Under the pieces are notes generated by a model. It searched no databases. It had not been told where the DNA came from and worked only from the letters and a program-made list of their open reading frames with translations. Source: Salticus scenicus (taxonomy: Eukaryota; Arthropoda; Arachnida; Araneae; Salticidae). From it: a stretch of DNA of 64,000 nt. The stretch covers positions 372,001 to 436,000 of the forward strand of contig CAWVNO010002544.1 in the NCBI GenBank assembly GCA_963930645.1. Reading direction: 5' to 3'. Both the position numbers and the translations under genes were made by a program. Shown piece after piece: positions 48,603 to 62,800 of this stretch (its first letter is position 1; the number at the start of each line of letters is the position of its first letter).

Positions 48603-49132
48603 AGCACGACCTAACGGAAAGAGCCGTTTCCCTAATTATATAGGAAATTATGGCGCCCCAGTCAAACTCCCCGCCTGACGCTGTCTATCGTCTTGCGATG
48701 GCTGCTGTCGTCTTGCAATGGCTGCTGTCGTCTTGCGATGGCTACTGTCGTCTTGCGATGGATGCTGTCGTCTTGCGATGGAAGCTTTCGTCTTGCGATG
48801 GATGCTATCGTCTTGCGATGGCTGCTGAGCACGACCTTACGGAAAGAGCCGTTTCCCTAATTATATAGGAAATTATGGCGCCCCAGTCAAACTCCCCGCC
48901 TGACGCTGTCTATCGTCTTGCGATGGCTGCTGTCGTCTTGCGATGGATGCTGTGGTCTTGCGATGGATGCTATCGTCTTGCGATGGCTGCTGTCGTCTTG
49001 CGATGGCTGCTGTCGTCTTGCGATGGCTGCTGTCGTCTTGCGATGGCTGCTGTCGTCTTGCGATGGATGCTGTCGTCTTGCGATGGATGCTGTCGTCTTG
49101 CGATGGATGCTATCGTCTTGCGATGGCTGCTG

Positions 49133-50540
49133 AGCACGACCATACGGAAAGAGCCGTTTCCCTAATTATAAAGGAAATTATGGCGCCCCAGTCAAACTCC
49201 CCGCCTGACGCTGTCTATCGTCTTGCGATGGCTGCTGTCGTCTTGCGATGGCTGCTGTCGTCTTGCGATGGCGGCTGTCGTCTTGCGATGGATGCTGTCG
49301 TCTTGCGATGGATGCTGTCGTCTTGCGATGGATGCTATCGTCTTGCGATGGCTGCTGAGCACGACCTAACGGAAAGAGCCGTTTCCCTAATTATATAGGA
49401 AATTATGGCGCCCCAGTCAAACTCCCCGCCTGACGCTGTCTATCGTCTTGCGATGGCTGCTGTCGTCTTGCAATGGCTGCTGTCGTCTTGCGATGGCTAC
49501 TGTCGTCTTGCGATGGATGCTGTCGTCTTGCGATGGAAGCTTTCGTCTTGCGATGGATGCTATCGTCTTGCGATGGCTGCAGAGCACGACCTTACGGAAA
49601 GAGCCGTTTCCCTAATTATATAGGAAATTATGGCGCCCCAGTCAAACTCCCCGCCTGACGCTGTCTATCGTCTTGCGATGGCTGCTGTCGTCTTGCGATG
49701 GATGCTGTCGTCTTGCGATGGATGCTATCGTCTTGCGATGGCTGCTGTCGTCTTGCGATGGCTGCTGTCGTCTTGCGATGGATGCTGTCGTCTTGCGATG
49801 GATGCTATCGTTTTGCGATACCTGCTGAACACGACCTTACGGAAAGAGCCGTTTCCCTTATTATATAGGAAATTATGGCGCCCCAGTCAAACTCCCCGCC
49901 TGACGCTGTCTATCGTCTTGCGACGGCTGCTGTCGTCTTGCGATGGCTGCTGTCGTCTTGCGATGGCTGCTGTCGTCTTGCGATGGATGCTGTCGTCTTG
50001 CGATGGATGCTATCGTCTTGCGATGGCTGCTGAGCACGACCTTAGGGAAAGAGCCGTTTCCCTAATTATATAGGAAATTATGGCGCCCGTCAAACTCCCC
50101 GCCTGACGCTGTCTATCGTCTTGCGATGGCTGCTGTCGTCTTGCGATAGATGCTGTCGTCTTGCGATGGATGCTATCGTCTTGCGATGGCTGCTGTCGTC
50201 TTGCGATGGCTGCTGTCGTCTTGCGATGGCTGCTGTCGTCTTGCGATGGATGCTATCGTCTTGCGATGGCTGCTGAGCACGACTTTACGGAAAGAGCCGT
50301 TTCCCTAATTATACAGGCAATTATGGCGCCCCAGTCAAACTCCCCGCCTGACGCTGTCTATCGTCTTGCGATCGCTGCTGTCGTCTTGCGATGGCTGCTG
50401 TCGTCTTGCGATGGCTGCTGTCGTCTTGCGATGGCTGCTGTCGTCTTGCGATGGCTGCTGTCGTCTTGCGATGGCTGCTGTCGTCTTGCGATGGATGCTG
50501 TCGTCTTGCGATGAATGCTGTCGTCTTGCGATGGCTGCTG
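49133..50540 (+). repeat. 1.41-kb module (sizes 7,7,8,6,8,9), copy 1
   Basis: Six units in this order, containing GACCTAACGG, GCTGCAGAGC, GCGATACCTGCTGAAC with CCCTTATTATATAGG, CCTTAGGG and TTATACAGGC in fixed places. Further copies start at 52,116, 57,341 and 62,161. This copy is 1,408 bp because of the 2-bp loss at about 50,087; the others are 1,410 bp. The TAA-to-TTA change in CCCTTATTA removes the usual stop and explains the unusually long spurious frames in this module. Confidence 0.92.
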
Positions 50541-52115
50541 AGCACGACCTTACGGAAAGAGCCGTTTCCCTAATTATATAGGAAATTATGGCGCCCCAGT
50601 CAAACTCCCCGCCTGACGCTGTCTATCGTCTTGCGATGGCTGCTGTCGTCTTGCGATGGCTGCTGTCGTCTTGCGATGGCGGCTGTCGTCTTGCGATGGA
50701 TGCTGTCGTCTTGCGATGGATGCTGTCGTCTTGCAATGGATGCTATCGTCTTGCGATGGCTGCTGAGCACGACCTAACGGAAAGAGCCGTTTCCCTAATT
50801 ATATAGGAAATTATGGCGCCCCAGTCAAACTCCCCGCCTGACGCTGTCTATCGTCTTGCGATGGCTGCTGTCGTCTTGCAATGGCTGCTGTCGTCTTGCG
50901 ATGGCTACTGTCGTCTTGCGATGGATGCTGTCGTCTTGCGATGGAAGCTTTCGTCTTGCGATGGATGCTATCGTCTTGCGATGGCTGCTGAGCATGACCT
51001 AACGGAAAGAGCCGTTTCCCTAATTATATAGGAAATTATGGCGCCCCAGTCAAACTCCCCGCCTGACGCTGTCTATCGTCTTGCGATGGCTGCTGTCGTC
51101 TTGCAATGGCTGCTGTCGTCTTGCGATGGCTACTGTCGTCTTGCGATGGATGCTGTCGTCTTGCGATGGATGCTATCGTCTTGCGATGGATGCTATCGTC
51201 TTGCGATGGCCGCTGAGCACGACCTTACGGAAAGAGCCGTTTCCCTAATTATATAGGAAATTATGGCGCCCCAGTCAAACTCCCCGCCTGACGCTGTCTA
51301 TCGTCTTGCGGTGGCTGCTGTCGTCTTGCGATGGCTGCTGTCGTCTTGCGATGGCTGCTGTCGTTTTGCGATGGATGCTGTCGTCTTGCGATGGATGCTT
51401 TCGTCTTGCGATGGATGCTATCGTCTTGCGATGGCTGCTGAGCACGACCTTACGGAAAGAGCCGTTTCCCTAATTATATAGGAATTTATGGCGCCCCAGT
51501 CAAACTCCCCGCCTGACGCTGTCTATCGTCTTGCGATGGCTGCTGTCGTCTTGCGATGGATGCTGGCGTCTTGCGATGGATGCTATCGTCTTGCGATGGA
51601 TGCTATCGTCTTGCGATGGCTGCTGAGCACGACCTTACGGAAAGAGCCGTTTCCCTAATTATATAGGAAATTATGGCGCCCCAGTCAAACTCCCCGCCTG
51701 ACGCTGTCTATCGTCTTGCGGTGGCTGCTGTCGTCTTGCGATGGCTGCTGTCGTCTTGCGATGGCTGCTGTCGTTTTGCGATGGATGCTGTCGTCTTGCG
51801 ATGGATGCTTTCGTCTTGCGATGGATGCTATCGTCTTGCGATGGCTGCTGAGCACGACCTTACGGAAAGAGCCGTTTCCCTAATTATATAGGAAATTATG
51901 GCGCCCCAGTCAAACTCCCCGCCTGACGCTGTCTATCGTCTTGCGATGGCTGCTGTCGTCTTGCGATGGCTGCTGTCGTCTTGCGATGGCGGATGTCGTC
52001 TTGCGATGGATGCTGTCGTCTTGCGATGGATGCTGTGGTCTTGCGATGGATGCTATCGTCTTGCGATGGCTGCTGTGGTCTTGCGATGGATGCTATCGTC
52101 TTGCGATGGCTGCTG

Positions 52116-53525
52116 AGCACGACCTTACGGAAAGAGCCGTTTCCCTAATTATATAGGAAATTATGGCGCCCCAGTCAAACTCCCCGCCTGACGCTGTCTA
52201 TCGTCTTGCGATGGCTGCTGTCGTCTTGCGATGGCTGCTGTCGTCTTGCGATGGCGGCTGTCGTCTTGCGATGGATGCTGTCGTCTTGCGATGGATGCTG
52301 TCGTCTTGCGATGGATGCTATCGTCTTGCGATGGCTGCTGAGCACGACCTAACGGAAAGAGCCGTTTCCCTAATTATATAGGAAATTATGGCGCCCCAGT
52401 CAAACTCCCCGCCTGACGCTGTCTATCGTCTTGCGATGGCTGCTGTCGTCTTGCAATGGCTGCTGTCGTCTTGCGATGGCTACTGTCGTCTTGCGATGGA
52501 TGCTGTCGTCTTGCGATGGAAGCTTTCGTCTTGCGATGGATGCTATCGTCTTGCGATGGCTGCAGAGCACGACCTTACGGAAAGAGCCGTTTCCCTAATT
52601 ATATAGGAAATTATGGCGCCCCAGTCAAACTCCCCGCCTGACGCTGTCTATCGTCTTGCGATGGCTGCTGTCGTCTTGCGATGGATGCTGTCGTCTTGCG
52701 ATGGATGCTATCGTCTTGCGATGGCTGCTGTCGTCTTGCGATGGCTGCTGTCGTCTTGCGATGGATGCTGTCGTCTTGCGATGGATGCTATCGTTTTGCG
52801 ATACCTGCTGAACACGACCTTACGGAAAGAGCCGTTTCCCTTATTATATAGGAAATTATGGCGCCCCAGTCAAACTCCCCGCCTGACGCTGTCTATCGTC
52901 TTGCGATGGCTGCTGTCGTCTTGCGATGGCTGCTGTCGTCTTGCGATGGCTGCTGTCGTCTTGCGATGGATGCTGTCGTCTTGCGATGGATGCTATCGTC
53001 TTGCGATGGCTGCTGAGCACGACCTTAGGGAAAGAGCCGTTTCCCTAATTATATAGGAAATTATGGCGCCCCAGTCAATCTCCCCGCCTGACGCTGTCTA
53101 TCGTCTTGCGATGGCTGCTGTCGTCTTGCGATAGATGCTGTCGTCTTGCGATGGATGCTATCGTCTTGCGATGGCTGCTGTCGTCTTGCGATGGCTGCTG
53201 TCGTCTTGCGATGGCTGCTGTCGTCTTGCGATGGATGCTATCGTCTTGCGATGGCTGCTGAGCACGACTTTACGGAAAGAGCCGTTTCCCTAATTATACA
53301 GGCAATTATGGCGCCCCAGTCAAACTCCCCGCCTGACGCTGTCTATCGTCTTGCGATCGCTGCTGTCGTCTTGCGATGGCTGCTGTCGTCTTGCGATGGC
53401 TGCTGTCGTCTTGCGATGGCTGCTGTCGTCTTGCGATGGCTGCTGTCGTCTTGCGATGGATGCTGTCGTCTTGCGATGGATGCTGTCGTCTTGCGATGGA
53501 TGCTATCGTCTTGCGATGGCTGCTG
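52116..53525 (+). repeat. 1.41-kb module, copy 2
   Basis: Same unit sizes and diagnostic variants as the copy at 49,133, at an offset of 2,983 bp. One private difference is CAGTCAATCTCC at about 53,079. The last unit carries GCTATCG near its end where copies 1, 3 and 4 have a GATGAATGCTG 20-mer, so the right end has a separate history. Confidence 0.9.
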
Positions 53526-55060
53526 AGCACGACCTTACGGAAAGAGCCGTTTCCCTAATTATATAGGAAATTATGGCGCCCCAGTCAAACTCCCCGCCTG
53601 ACGCTGTCTATCGTCTTGCGATGGCTGCTGTCGTCTTGCGATGGCTGCTGTCGTCTTGCGATGTCGGCTGTCGTCTTGCGATGGATGCTGTCGTCTTGCG
53701 ATGGATGCTGTCGTCTTGCAATGGATGCTATCGTCTTGCGATGGCTGCTGAGCACGACCTAACGGAAAGAGCCGTTTCCTTAATTATATAGGAAATTATG
53801 GCGCCCCAGTCAAACTCCCCGCCTGACGCTGTCTATCGTCTTGCGATGGCTGCTGTCGTCTTGCAATGGCTGCTGTCGTCTTGCGATGGCAACTGTCGTC
53901 TTGCGATGGATGCTGTCGTCTTGCGATGGAAGCTTTCGTCTTGCGATGGATGCTATCGTCTTGCGATGGCTGCTGAGCACGACCTTACGGAAAGAGCCGT
54001 TTCCCTAATTATATAGGAAATTATGGCGCCCCAGTCAAACTCCCCGCCTGACGCTGTCTATCGTCTTGCGATGGCTGCTGTCGTCTTGCAATGGCTGCTG
54101 TCGTCTTGCGATGGCTACTGTCGTCTTGCGATGGATGCTGTCGTCTTGCGATGGATGCTATCGTCTTGCGATGGATGCTATCGTCTTGCGATGGCTGCTG
54201 AGCACGACCTTACGGAAAGAGCCGTTTCCCTAATTATATAGGAAATTATGGCGCCCCAGTCAAACTCCCCGCCTGACGCTGTCTATCGTCTTGCGGTGGA
54301 TGCTATCGTCTTGCGATGGCTGCTGAGCACGACCTTACGGAAAGAGCCGTTTCCCTAATTATATAGGCAATTATGGCGCCCCAGTCAAACTCCCCGCCTG
54401 ACGCTGTCTATCGTCTTGCGATCGCTGCTGTCGTCTTGCGATGGCTGCTGTCGTCTTGCGATGGCTGCTGTCGTCTTGCGATGGCTGCTGTCGTCTTGCG
54501 ATGGATGCTGTCGTCTTGAGATGGATGCTGTCGTCTTGCGATGCATGCTATCGGCTTGCGATGGCTGCTGAGCACGACCTTACGGAAAGAGCCGTTTCCC
54601 TAATTATATAGGAAATTATGGCGCCCCAGTCAAACTCCCCGCCTGACGCTGTCTATCGTCTTGCGATGGCTGCTGTCGTCTTGCGATGGCTGCTGTCGTC
54701 TTGCGATGGCGGCTGTCGTCTTGCGATGGCTGCTGTCGTCTTGCGATGGCTGCTGTCGTCTTGCAATGGCTGCTGTCGTCTTGCGATGGCTGCTGTCGTC
54801 TTGCAATGGCTGCTGTCGTCTTGCGATGGCTACTGTCGTCTTGCGATGGCTGCTGTCGTTTTGCGATGGATGCTGTCGTCTTGCGATGGATGCTATCGTC
54901 TTGCGATGGATGCTATCGTTTTGCGATACCTGCTGAACACGACCTTACGGAAAGAGCCGTTTCCCTAATTATATAGGAAATTATGGCGCCCCAGTCAAAC
55001 TCCCCGCCTGACGCTGTCTATCATCTTGCGATGGCTGCTGTCGTCTTGCGATGGCTGCTG

Positions 55061-58000
55061 TCGTCTTGCGATGGCGGATGTCGTCTTGCGATGGATGCTG
55101 TCGTCTTGCGATGGATGCTGTGGTCTTGCGATGGCTGCTATCGTCTTGCGATGGCTGCTGTCGTCTTGCGATGGCTGCTGTCGTCTTGCGATGGCTGCTG
55201 TCGTCTTGCGATGGCTGCTGTCGTCTTGCGATGGCTGCTGTCGTCTTGCGATGGATGCTGTCGTCTTGCGATGGATGCTGTCGTCTTGCGATGGATGCTA
55301 TCGTCTTGCGATGGCTGCTGAGCACGACCTTACGGAAAGAGCCGTTTCCCTAATTATATAGGAAATTATGGCGCCCCAGTCAAACTCCCCGCCTGACGCT
55401 GTCTATCGTCTTGCGATGGCTGCTGTCGTCTTGCGATGGCTGCTATCGTCTTGCGATGGCGGCTGTCGTCTTGCGATGGATGCTGTCGTCTTGCGATGGA
55501 TGCTGTCGTCTTGCGATGGATGCTATCGTCTTGCGATGGCTGCTGAGCACGACCTAACGGAAAGAGCCGTTTCCCTAATTATATAGGAAATTATGGCGCC
55601 CCAGTCAAACTCCCCGCCTGACGCTGTCTATCGTCTTGCGATGGCTGCTGTCGTCTTGCAATGGCTGCTGTCGTCTTGCGATGGCTACTGTCGTCTTGCG
55701 ATGGATGCTGTCGTCTTGCGATGGAAGCTTTCGTCTTGCGATGGATGCTATCGTCTTGCGATGGCTGCAGAGCACGACCTTACGGAAAGAGCCGTTTCCC
55801 TAATTATATAGGAAATTATGGCGCCCCAGTCAAACTCCCCGCCTGACGCTGTCTATCGTCTTGCGATGGCTGCTGTCGTCTTGCGATGGATGCTGTCGTC
55901 TTGCGATGGATGCTATCGTCTTGCGATGGCTGCTGTCGTCTTGCGATGGCTGCTGTCGTCTTGCGATGGATGCTGTCGTCTTGCGATGGATGCTATCGTT
56001 TTGCGATACCTGCTGAACACGACCTTACGGAAAGAGCCGTTTCCCTTATTATATAGGAAATTATGGCGCCCCAGTCAAACTCCCCGCCTGACGCTGTCTA
56101 TCGTCTTGCGATGGCTGCTGTCGTCTTGCGATGGCTGCTGTCGTCTTGCGATGGCTGCTGTCGTCTTGCGATGGATGCTGTCGTCTTGCGATGGATGCTG
56201 TCGTCTTGCGATGGATGCTATCGTCTTGCGATGGCTGCTGAGCACGACTTTACGGAAAGAGCCGTTTCCCTAATTATACAGGCAATTATGGCGCCCCAGT
56301 CAAACTCCCCACCTGACGCTGTCTATCGTCTTGCGATGGATGCTATCGCCTTGCGATGGCTGCTGAGCACGACCTTACGGAAAGAGCCGTTTCCCTAATT
56401 ATATAGGCAATTATGGCGCCCCAGTCAAACTCCCCGCCTGACGCTGTCTATCGTCTTGCGATCGCTGCTGTCGTCTTGCGATGGCTGCTGTCGTCTTGCG
56501 ATGGCTGCTGTCGTCTTGCGATGGCTGCTGTCGTCTTGCGATGGATGCTGTCGTCTTGAGATGGATGCTGTCGTCTTGCGATGGATGCTATCGGCTTGCG
56601 ATGGCTGCTGAGCACGACCTTACGGAAAGAGCCGTTTCCCTAATTATATAGGAAATTATGGCGCCCCAGTCAAACTCCCCGCCTGACGCTGTCTATCGTC
56701 TTGCGATGGCTGCTGTCGTCTTGCGATGGCTGCTGTCGTCTTGCGATGGCGGCTGTCGTCTTGCGATGGCTGCTGTCGTCTTGCGATGGCTGCTGTCGTC
56801 TTGCAATGGCTGCTGTCGTCTTGCGATGGCTGCTGTCGTCTTGCAATGGCTGCTGTCGTCTTGCGATGGCTACTGTCGTCTTGCGATGGCTGCTGTCGTT
56901 TTGCGATGGATGCTGTCGTCTTGCGATGGATGCTATCGTCTTGCGATGGATGCTATCGTTTTGCGATACCTGCTGAACACGACCTTACGGAAAGAGCCGT
57001 TTCCCTAATTATATAGGAAATTATGGCGCCCCAGTCAAACTCCCCGCCTGACGCTGTCTATCATCTTGCGATGGCTGCTGTCGTCTTGCGATGGCTGCTG
57101 TCGTCTTGCGATGGCGGATGTCGTCTTGCGATGGATGCTGTCGTCTTGCGATGGATGCTGTGGTCTTGCGATGGATGCTATCGTCTTGCGATGGCTGCTG
57201 TCGTCTTGCGATGGCTGCTGTCGTCTTGCGATGGCTGCTGTCGTCTTGCGATGGCTGCTGTCGTCTTGCGATGGATGCTGTCGTCTTGCGATGGATGCTG
57301 TCGTCTTGCGATGGATGCTATCGTCTTGCGATGGCTGCTGAGCACGACCATACGGAAAGAGCCGTTTCCCTAATTATAAAGGAAATTATGGCGCCCCAGT
57401 CAAACTCCCCGCCTGACGCTGTCTATCGTCTTGCGATGGCTGCTGTCGTCTTGCGATGGCTGCTGTCGTCTTGCGATGGCGGCTGTCGTCTTGCGATGGA
57501 TGCTGTCGTCTTGCGATGGATGCTGTCGTCTTGCGATGGATGCTATCGTCTTGCGATGGCTGCTGAGCACGACCTAACGGAAAGAGCCGTTTCCCTAATT
57601 ATATAGGAAATTATGGCGCCCCAGTCAAACTCCCCGCCTGACGCTGTCTATCGTCTTGCGATGGCTGCTGTCGTCTTGCAATGGCTGCTGTCGTCTTGCG
57701 ATGGCTACTGTCGTCTTGCGATGGATGCTGTCGTCTTGCGATGGAAGCTTTCGTCTTGCGATGGATGCTATCGTCTTGCGATGGCTGCAGAGCACGACCT
57801 TACGGAAAGAGCCGTTTCCCTAATTATATAGGAAATTATGGCGCCCCAGTCAAACTCCCCGCCTGACGCTGTCTATCGTCTTGCGATGGCTGCTGTCGTC
57901 TTGCGATGGATGCTGTCGTCTTGCGATGGATGCTATCGTCTTGCGATGGCTGCTGTCGTCTTGCGATGGCTGCTGTCGTCTTGCGATGGATGCTGTCGTC

Positions 58001-59880
58001 TTGCGATGGATGCTATCGTTTTGCGATACCTGCTGAACACGACCTTACGGAAAGAGCCGTTTCCCTTATTATATAGGAAATTATGGCGCCCCAGTCAAAC
58101 TCCCCGCCTGACGCTGTCTATCGTCTTGCGATGGCTGCTGTTGTCTTGCGATGGCTGCTGTCGTCTTGCGATGGCTGCTGTCGTCTTGCGATGGATGCTG
58201 TCGTCTTGCGATGGATGCTATCGTCTTGCGATGGCTGCTGAGCACGACCTTAGGGAAAGAGCCGTTTCCCTAATTATATAGGAAATTATGGCGCCCCAGT
58301 CAAACTCCCCGCCTGACGCTGTCTATCGTCTTGCGATGGCTGCTGTCGTCTTGCGATAGATGCTGTCGTCTTGCGATGGATGCTATCGTCTTGCGATGGC
58401 TGCTGTCGTCTTGCGATGGCTGCTGTCGTCTTGCGATGGCTGCTGTCGTCTTGCGATGGATGCTATCGTCTTGCGATGGCTGCTGAGCACGACTTTACGG
58501 AAAGAGCCGTTTCCCTAATTATACAGGCAATTATGGCGCCCCAGTCAAACTCCCCGCCTGACGCTGTCTATCGTCTTGCGATCGCTGCTGTCGTCTTGCG
58601 ATGGCTGCTGTCGTCTTGCGATGGCTGCTGTCGTCTTGCGATGGCTGCTGTCGTCTTGCGATGGCTGCTGTCGTCTTGCGATGGCTGCTGTCGTCTTGCG
58701 ATGGATGCTGTCGTCTTGCGATGAATGCTGTCGTCTTGCGATGGCTGCTGAGCACGACCTTACGGAAAGAGCCGTTTCCCTAATTATATAGGAAATTATG
58801 GCGCCCCAGTCAAACTCCCCGCCTGACGCTGTCTATCGTCTTGCGATGGCTGCTGTCGTCTTGCGATGGCTGCTGTCGTCTTGCGATGGCGGCTGTCGTC
58901 TTGCGATGGATGCTGTCGTCTTGCGATGGATGCTATCGTCTTGCGATGGCTGCTGAGCACGACCTAACGGAAAGAGCCGTTTCCCTAATTATATAGGAAA
59001 TTATGGCGCCCCAGTCAAACTCCCCGCCTGACGCTGTCTATCGTCTTGCGATGGCTGCTGTCGTCTTGCAATGGCTGCTGTCGTCTTGCGATGGCTACTG
59101 TCGTCTTGCGATGGATGCTGTCGTCTTGCGATGGATGCTATCGTCTTGCGATGGCTGCTGAGCATGACCTAACGGAAAGAGCCGTTTCCCTAATTATATA
59201 GGAAATTATGGCGCCCCAGTCAAACTCCCCGCCTGACGCTGTCTATCGTCTTGCGATGGCTGCTGTCGTCTTGCAATGGCTGCTGTCGTCTTGCGATGGC
59301 TACTGTCGTCTTGCGATGGATGCTGTCGTCTTGCGATGGATGCTATCGTCTTGCGATGGATGCTATCGTCTTGCGATGGCCGCTGAGCACGACCTTACGG
59401 AAAGAGCCGTTTCCCTAATTATATAGGAAATTATGGCGCCCCAGTCAAACTCCCCGCCTGACGCTGTCTATCGTCTTGCGGTGGCTGCTGTCGTCTTGCG
59501 ATGGCTGCTGTCGTCTTGCGATGGCTGCTGTCGTTTTGCGATGGATGCTGTCGTCTTGCGATGGATGCTTTCGTCTTGCGATGGATGCTATCGTCTTGCG
59601 ATGGCTGCTGAGCACGACCTTACGGAAAGAGCCGTTTCCCTAATTATATAGGAATTTATGGCGCCCCAGTCAAACTCCCCGCCTGACGCTGTCTATCGTC
59701 TTGCGATGGCTGCTGTCGTCTTGCGATGGATGCTGGCGTCTTGCGATGGATGCTATCGTCTTGCGATGGATGCTATCGTCTTGCGATGGCTGCTGAGCAC
59801 GACCTTACGGAAAGAGCCGTTTCCCTAATTATATAGGAAATTATGGCGCCCCAGTCAAACTCCCCGCCTGACGCTGTCTA
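55061..59880 (+). repeat. 4,820-bp segmental repeat, copy 1
   Basis: From 55,321 n = 7,7,8,7,2,8,14,14,7,7,8,6,8,9,6,6, then 7,7,5. The following segment from 59,881 repeats the first sixteen sizes exactly. The copies appear almost identical by eye. One difference I noticed is TTGTCTTGCG at 58,141 against TCGTCTTGCG at 62,961. The segment contains copy 3 of the 1.41-kb module (57,341) and the longest regular runs (n=14 twice). Confidence 0.93.
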
Positions 59881-62800
59881 TCGTCTTGCGATGGCGGATG
59901 TCGTCTTGCGATGGATGCTGTCGTCTTGCGATGGATGCTGTGGTCTTGCGATGGCTGCTATCGTCTTGCGATGGCTGCTGTCGTCTTGCGATGGCTGCTG
60001 TCGTCTTGCGATGGCTGCTGTCGTCTTGCGATGGCTGCTGTCGTCTTGCGATGGCTGCTGTCGTCTTGCGATGGATGCTGTCGTCTTGCGATGGATGCTG
60101 TCGTCTTGCGATGGATGCTATCGTCTTGCGATGGCTGCTGAGCACGACCTTACGGAAAGAGCCGTTTCCCTAATTATATAGGAAATTATGGCGCCCCAGT
60201 CAAACTCCCCGCCTGACGCTGTCTATCGTCTTGCGATGGCTGCTGTCGTCTTGCGATGGCTGCTATCGTCTTGCGATGGCGGCTGTCGTCTTGCGATGGA
60301 TGCTGTCGTCTTGCGATGGATGCTGTCGTCTTGCGATGGATGCTATCGTCTTGCGATGGCTGCTGAGCACGACCTAACGGAAAGAGCCGTTTCCCTAATT
60401 ATATAGGAAATTATGGCGCCCCAGTCAAACTCCCCGCCTGACGCTGTCTATCGTCTTGCGATGGCTGCTGTCGTCTTGCAATGGCTGCTGTCGTCTTGCG
60501 ATGGCTACTGTCGTCTTGCGATGGATGCTGTCGTCTTGCGATGGAAGCTTTCGTCTTGCGATGGATGCTATCGTCTTGCGATGGCTGCAGAGCACGACCT
60601 TACGGAAAGAGCCGTTTCCCTAATTATATAGGAAATTATGGCGCCCCAGTCAAACTCCCCGCCTGACGCTGTCTATCGTCTTGCGATGGCTGCTGTCGTC
60701 TTGCGATGGATGCTGTCGTCTTGCGATGGATGCTATCGTCTTGCGATGGCTGCTGTCGTCTTGCGATGGCTGCTGTCGTCTTGCGATGGATGCTGTCGTC
60801 TTGCGATGGATGCTATCGTTTTGCGATACCTGCTGAACACGACCTTACGGAAAGAGCCGTTTCCCTTATTATATAGGAAATTATGGCGCCCCAGTCAAAC
60901 TCCCCGCCTGACGCTGTCTATCGTCTTGCGATGGCTGCTGTCGTCTTGCGATGGCTGCTGTCGTCTTGCGATGGCTGCTGTCGTCTTGCGATGGATGCTG
61001 TCGTCTTGCGATGGATGCTGTCGTCTTGCGATGGATGCTATCGTCTTGCGATGGCTGCTGAGCACGACTTTACGGAAAGAGCCGTTTCCCTAATTATACA
61101 GGCAATTATGGCGCCCCAGTCAAACTCCCCACCTGACGCTGTCTATCGTCTTGCGATGGATGCTATCGCCTTGCGATGGCTGCTGAGCACGACCTTACGG
61201 AAAGAGCCGTTTCCCTAATTATATAGGCAATTATGGCGCCCCAGTCAAACTCCCCGCCTGACGCTGTCTATCGTCTTGCGATCGCTGCTGTCGTCTTGCG
61301 ATGGCTGCTGTCGTCTTGCGATGGCTGCTGTCGTCTTGCGATGGCTGCTGTCGTCTTGCGATGGATGCTGTCGTCTTGAGATGGATGCTGTCGTCTTGCG
61401 ATGGATGCTATCGGCTTGCGATGGCTGCTGAGCACGACCTTACGGAAAGAGCCGTTTCCCTAATTATATAGGAAATTATGGCGCCCCAGTCAAACTCCCC
61501 GCCTGACGCTGTCTATCGTCTTGCGATGGCTGCTGTCGTCTTGCGATGGCTGCTGTCGTCTTGCGATGGCGGCTGTCGTCTTGCGATGGCTGCTGTCGTC
61601 TTGCGATGGCTGCTGTCGTCTTGCAATGGCTGCTGTCGTCTTGCGATGGCTGCTGTCGTCTTGCAATGGCTGCTGTCGTCTTGCGATGGCTACTGTCGTC
61701 TTGCGATGGCTGCTGTCGTTTTGCGATGGATGCTGTCGTCTTGCGATGGATGCTATCGTCTTGCGATGGATGCTATCGTTTTGCGATACCTGCTGAACAC
61801 GACCTTACGGAAAGAGCCGTTTCCCTAATTATATAGGAAATTATGGCGCCCCAGTCAAACTCCCCGCCTGACGCTGTCTATCATCTTGCGATGGCTGCTG
61901 TCGTCTTGCGATGGCTGCTGTCGTCTTGCGATGGCGGATGTCGTCTTGCGATGGATGCTGTCGTCTTGCGATGGATGCTGTGGTCTTGCGATGGATGCTA
62001 TCGTCTTGCGATGGCTGCTGTCGTCTTGCGATGGCTGCTGTCGTCTTGCGATGGCTGCTGTCGTCTTGCGATGGCTGCTGTCGTCTTGCGATGGATGCTG
62101 TCGTCTTGCGATGGATGCTGTCGTCTTGCGATGGATGCTATCGTCTTGCGATGGCTGCTGAGCACGACCATACGGAAAGAGCCGTTTCCCTAATTATAAA
62201 GGAAATTATGGCGCCCCAGTCAAACTCCCCGCCTGACGCTGTCTATCGTCTTGCGATGGCTGCTGTCGTCTTGCGATGGCTGCTGTCGTCTTGCGATGGC
62301 GGCTGTCGTCTTGCGATGGATGCTGTCGTCTTGCGATGGATGCTGTCGTCTTGCGATGGATGCTATCGTCTTGCGATGGCTGCTGAGCACGACCTAACGG
62401 AAAGAGCCGTTTCCCTAATTATATAGGAAATTATGGCGCCCCAGTCAAACTCCCCGCCTGACGCTGTCTATCGTCTTGCGATGGCTGCTGTCGTCTTGCA
62501 ATGGCTGCTGTCGTCTTGCGATGGCTACTGTCGTCTTGCGATGGATGCTGTCGTCTTGCGATGGAAGCTTTCGTCTTGCGATGGATGCTATCGTCTTGCG
62601 ATGGCTGCAGAGCACGACCTTACGGAAAGAGCCGTTTCCCTAATTATATAGGAAATTATGGCGCCCCAGTCAAACTCCCCGCCTGACGCTGTCTATCGTC
62701 TTGCGATGGCTGCTGTCGTCTTGCGATGGATGCTGTCGTCTTGCGATGGATGCTATCGTCTTGCGATGGCTGCTGTCGTCTTGCGATGGCTGCTGTCGTC

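Larger units (their letters stand above)
45893..55060 (+). repeat. Array region 6: right-hand variant set
   Basis: From 45,893 n = 5,5,5,7,7,2,3,5,5,8,8,2,7,7,7,11,7,7,8,6,8,9,7,7,7,7,5,7,9,7,7,8,6,8,9,7,7,7,2,8,14,15. The unit at 50,033 has a private 2-bp loss (GGCGCCCGTC). New variants appear that are absent or rare to the left: CCTTAGGGAAAG, GACCTAACGG, GACTTTACGG with TTATACAGGC, and GCGATACCTGCTGAAC. The region holds copies 1 and 2 of a 1.41-kb module (49,133 and 52,116). No gene is seen. Confidence 0.9.

Noticed and set aside
48600..48620. Sarcin-ricin-loop-like similarity of GTCTTGCGATGG...CTGCTGAGCACGA on the plus strand to the 3' part of LSU rRNA
   Set aside because: Similarity to GTTGCGATAG and CTGCTCAGTACGAG is patchy and gapped, misses the key GAGAGGA part, and is on the strand opposite to the P-loop match. 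I treat it as coincidence.
48153..48874. CRISPR array (regular repeat alternating with other sequence)
   Set aside because: The intervening sequence is itself a tandem 20-mer, not unique spacers; the 85-bp 'repeat' is too long; there are no cas genes; unit length varies widely.
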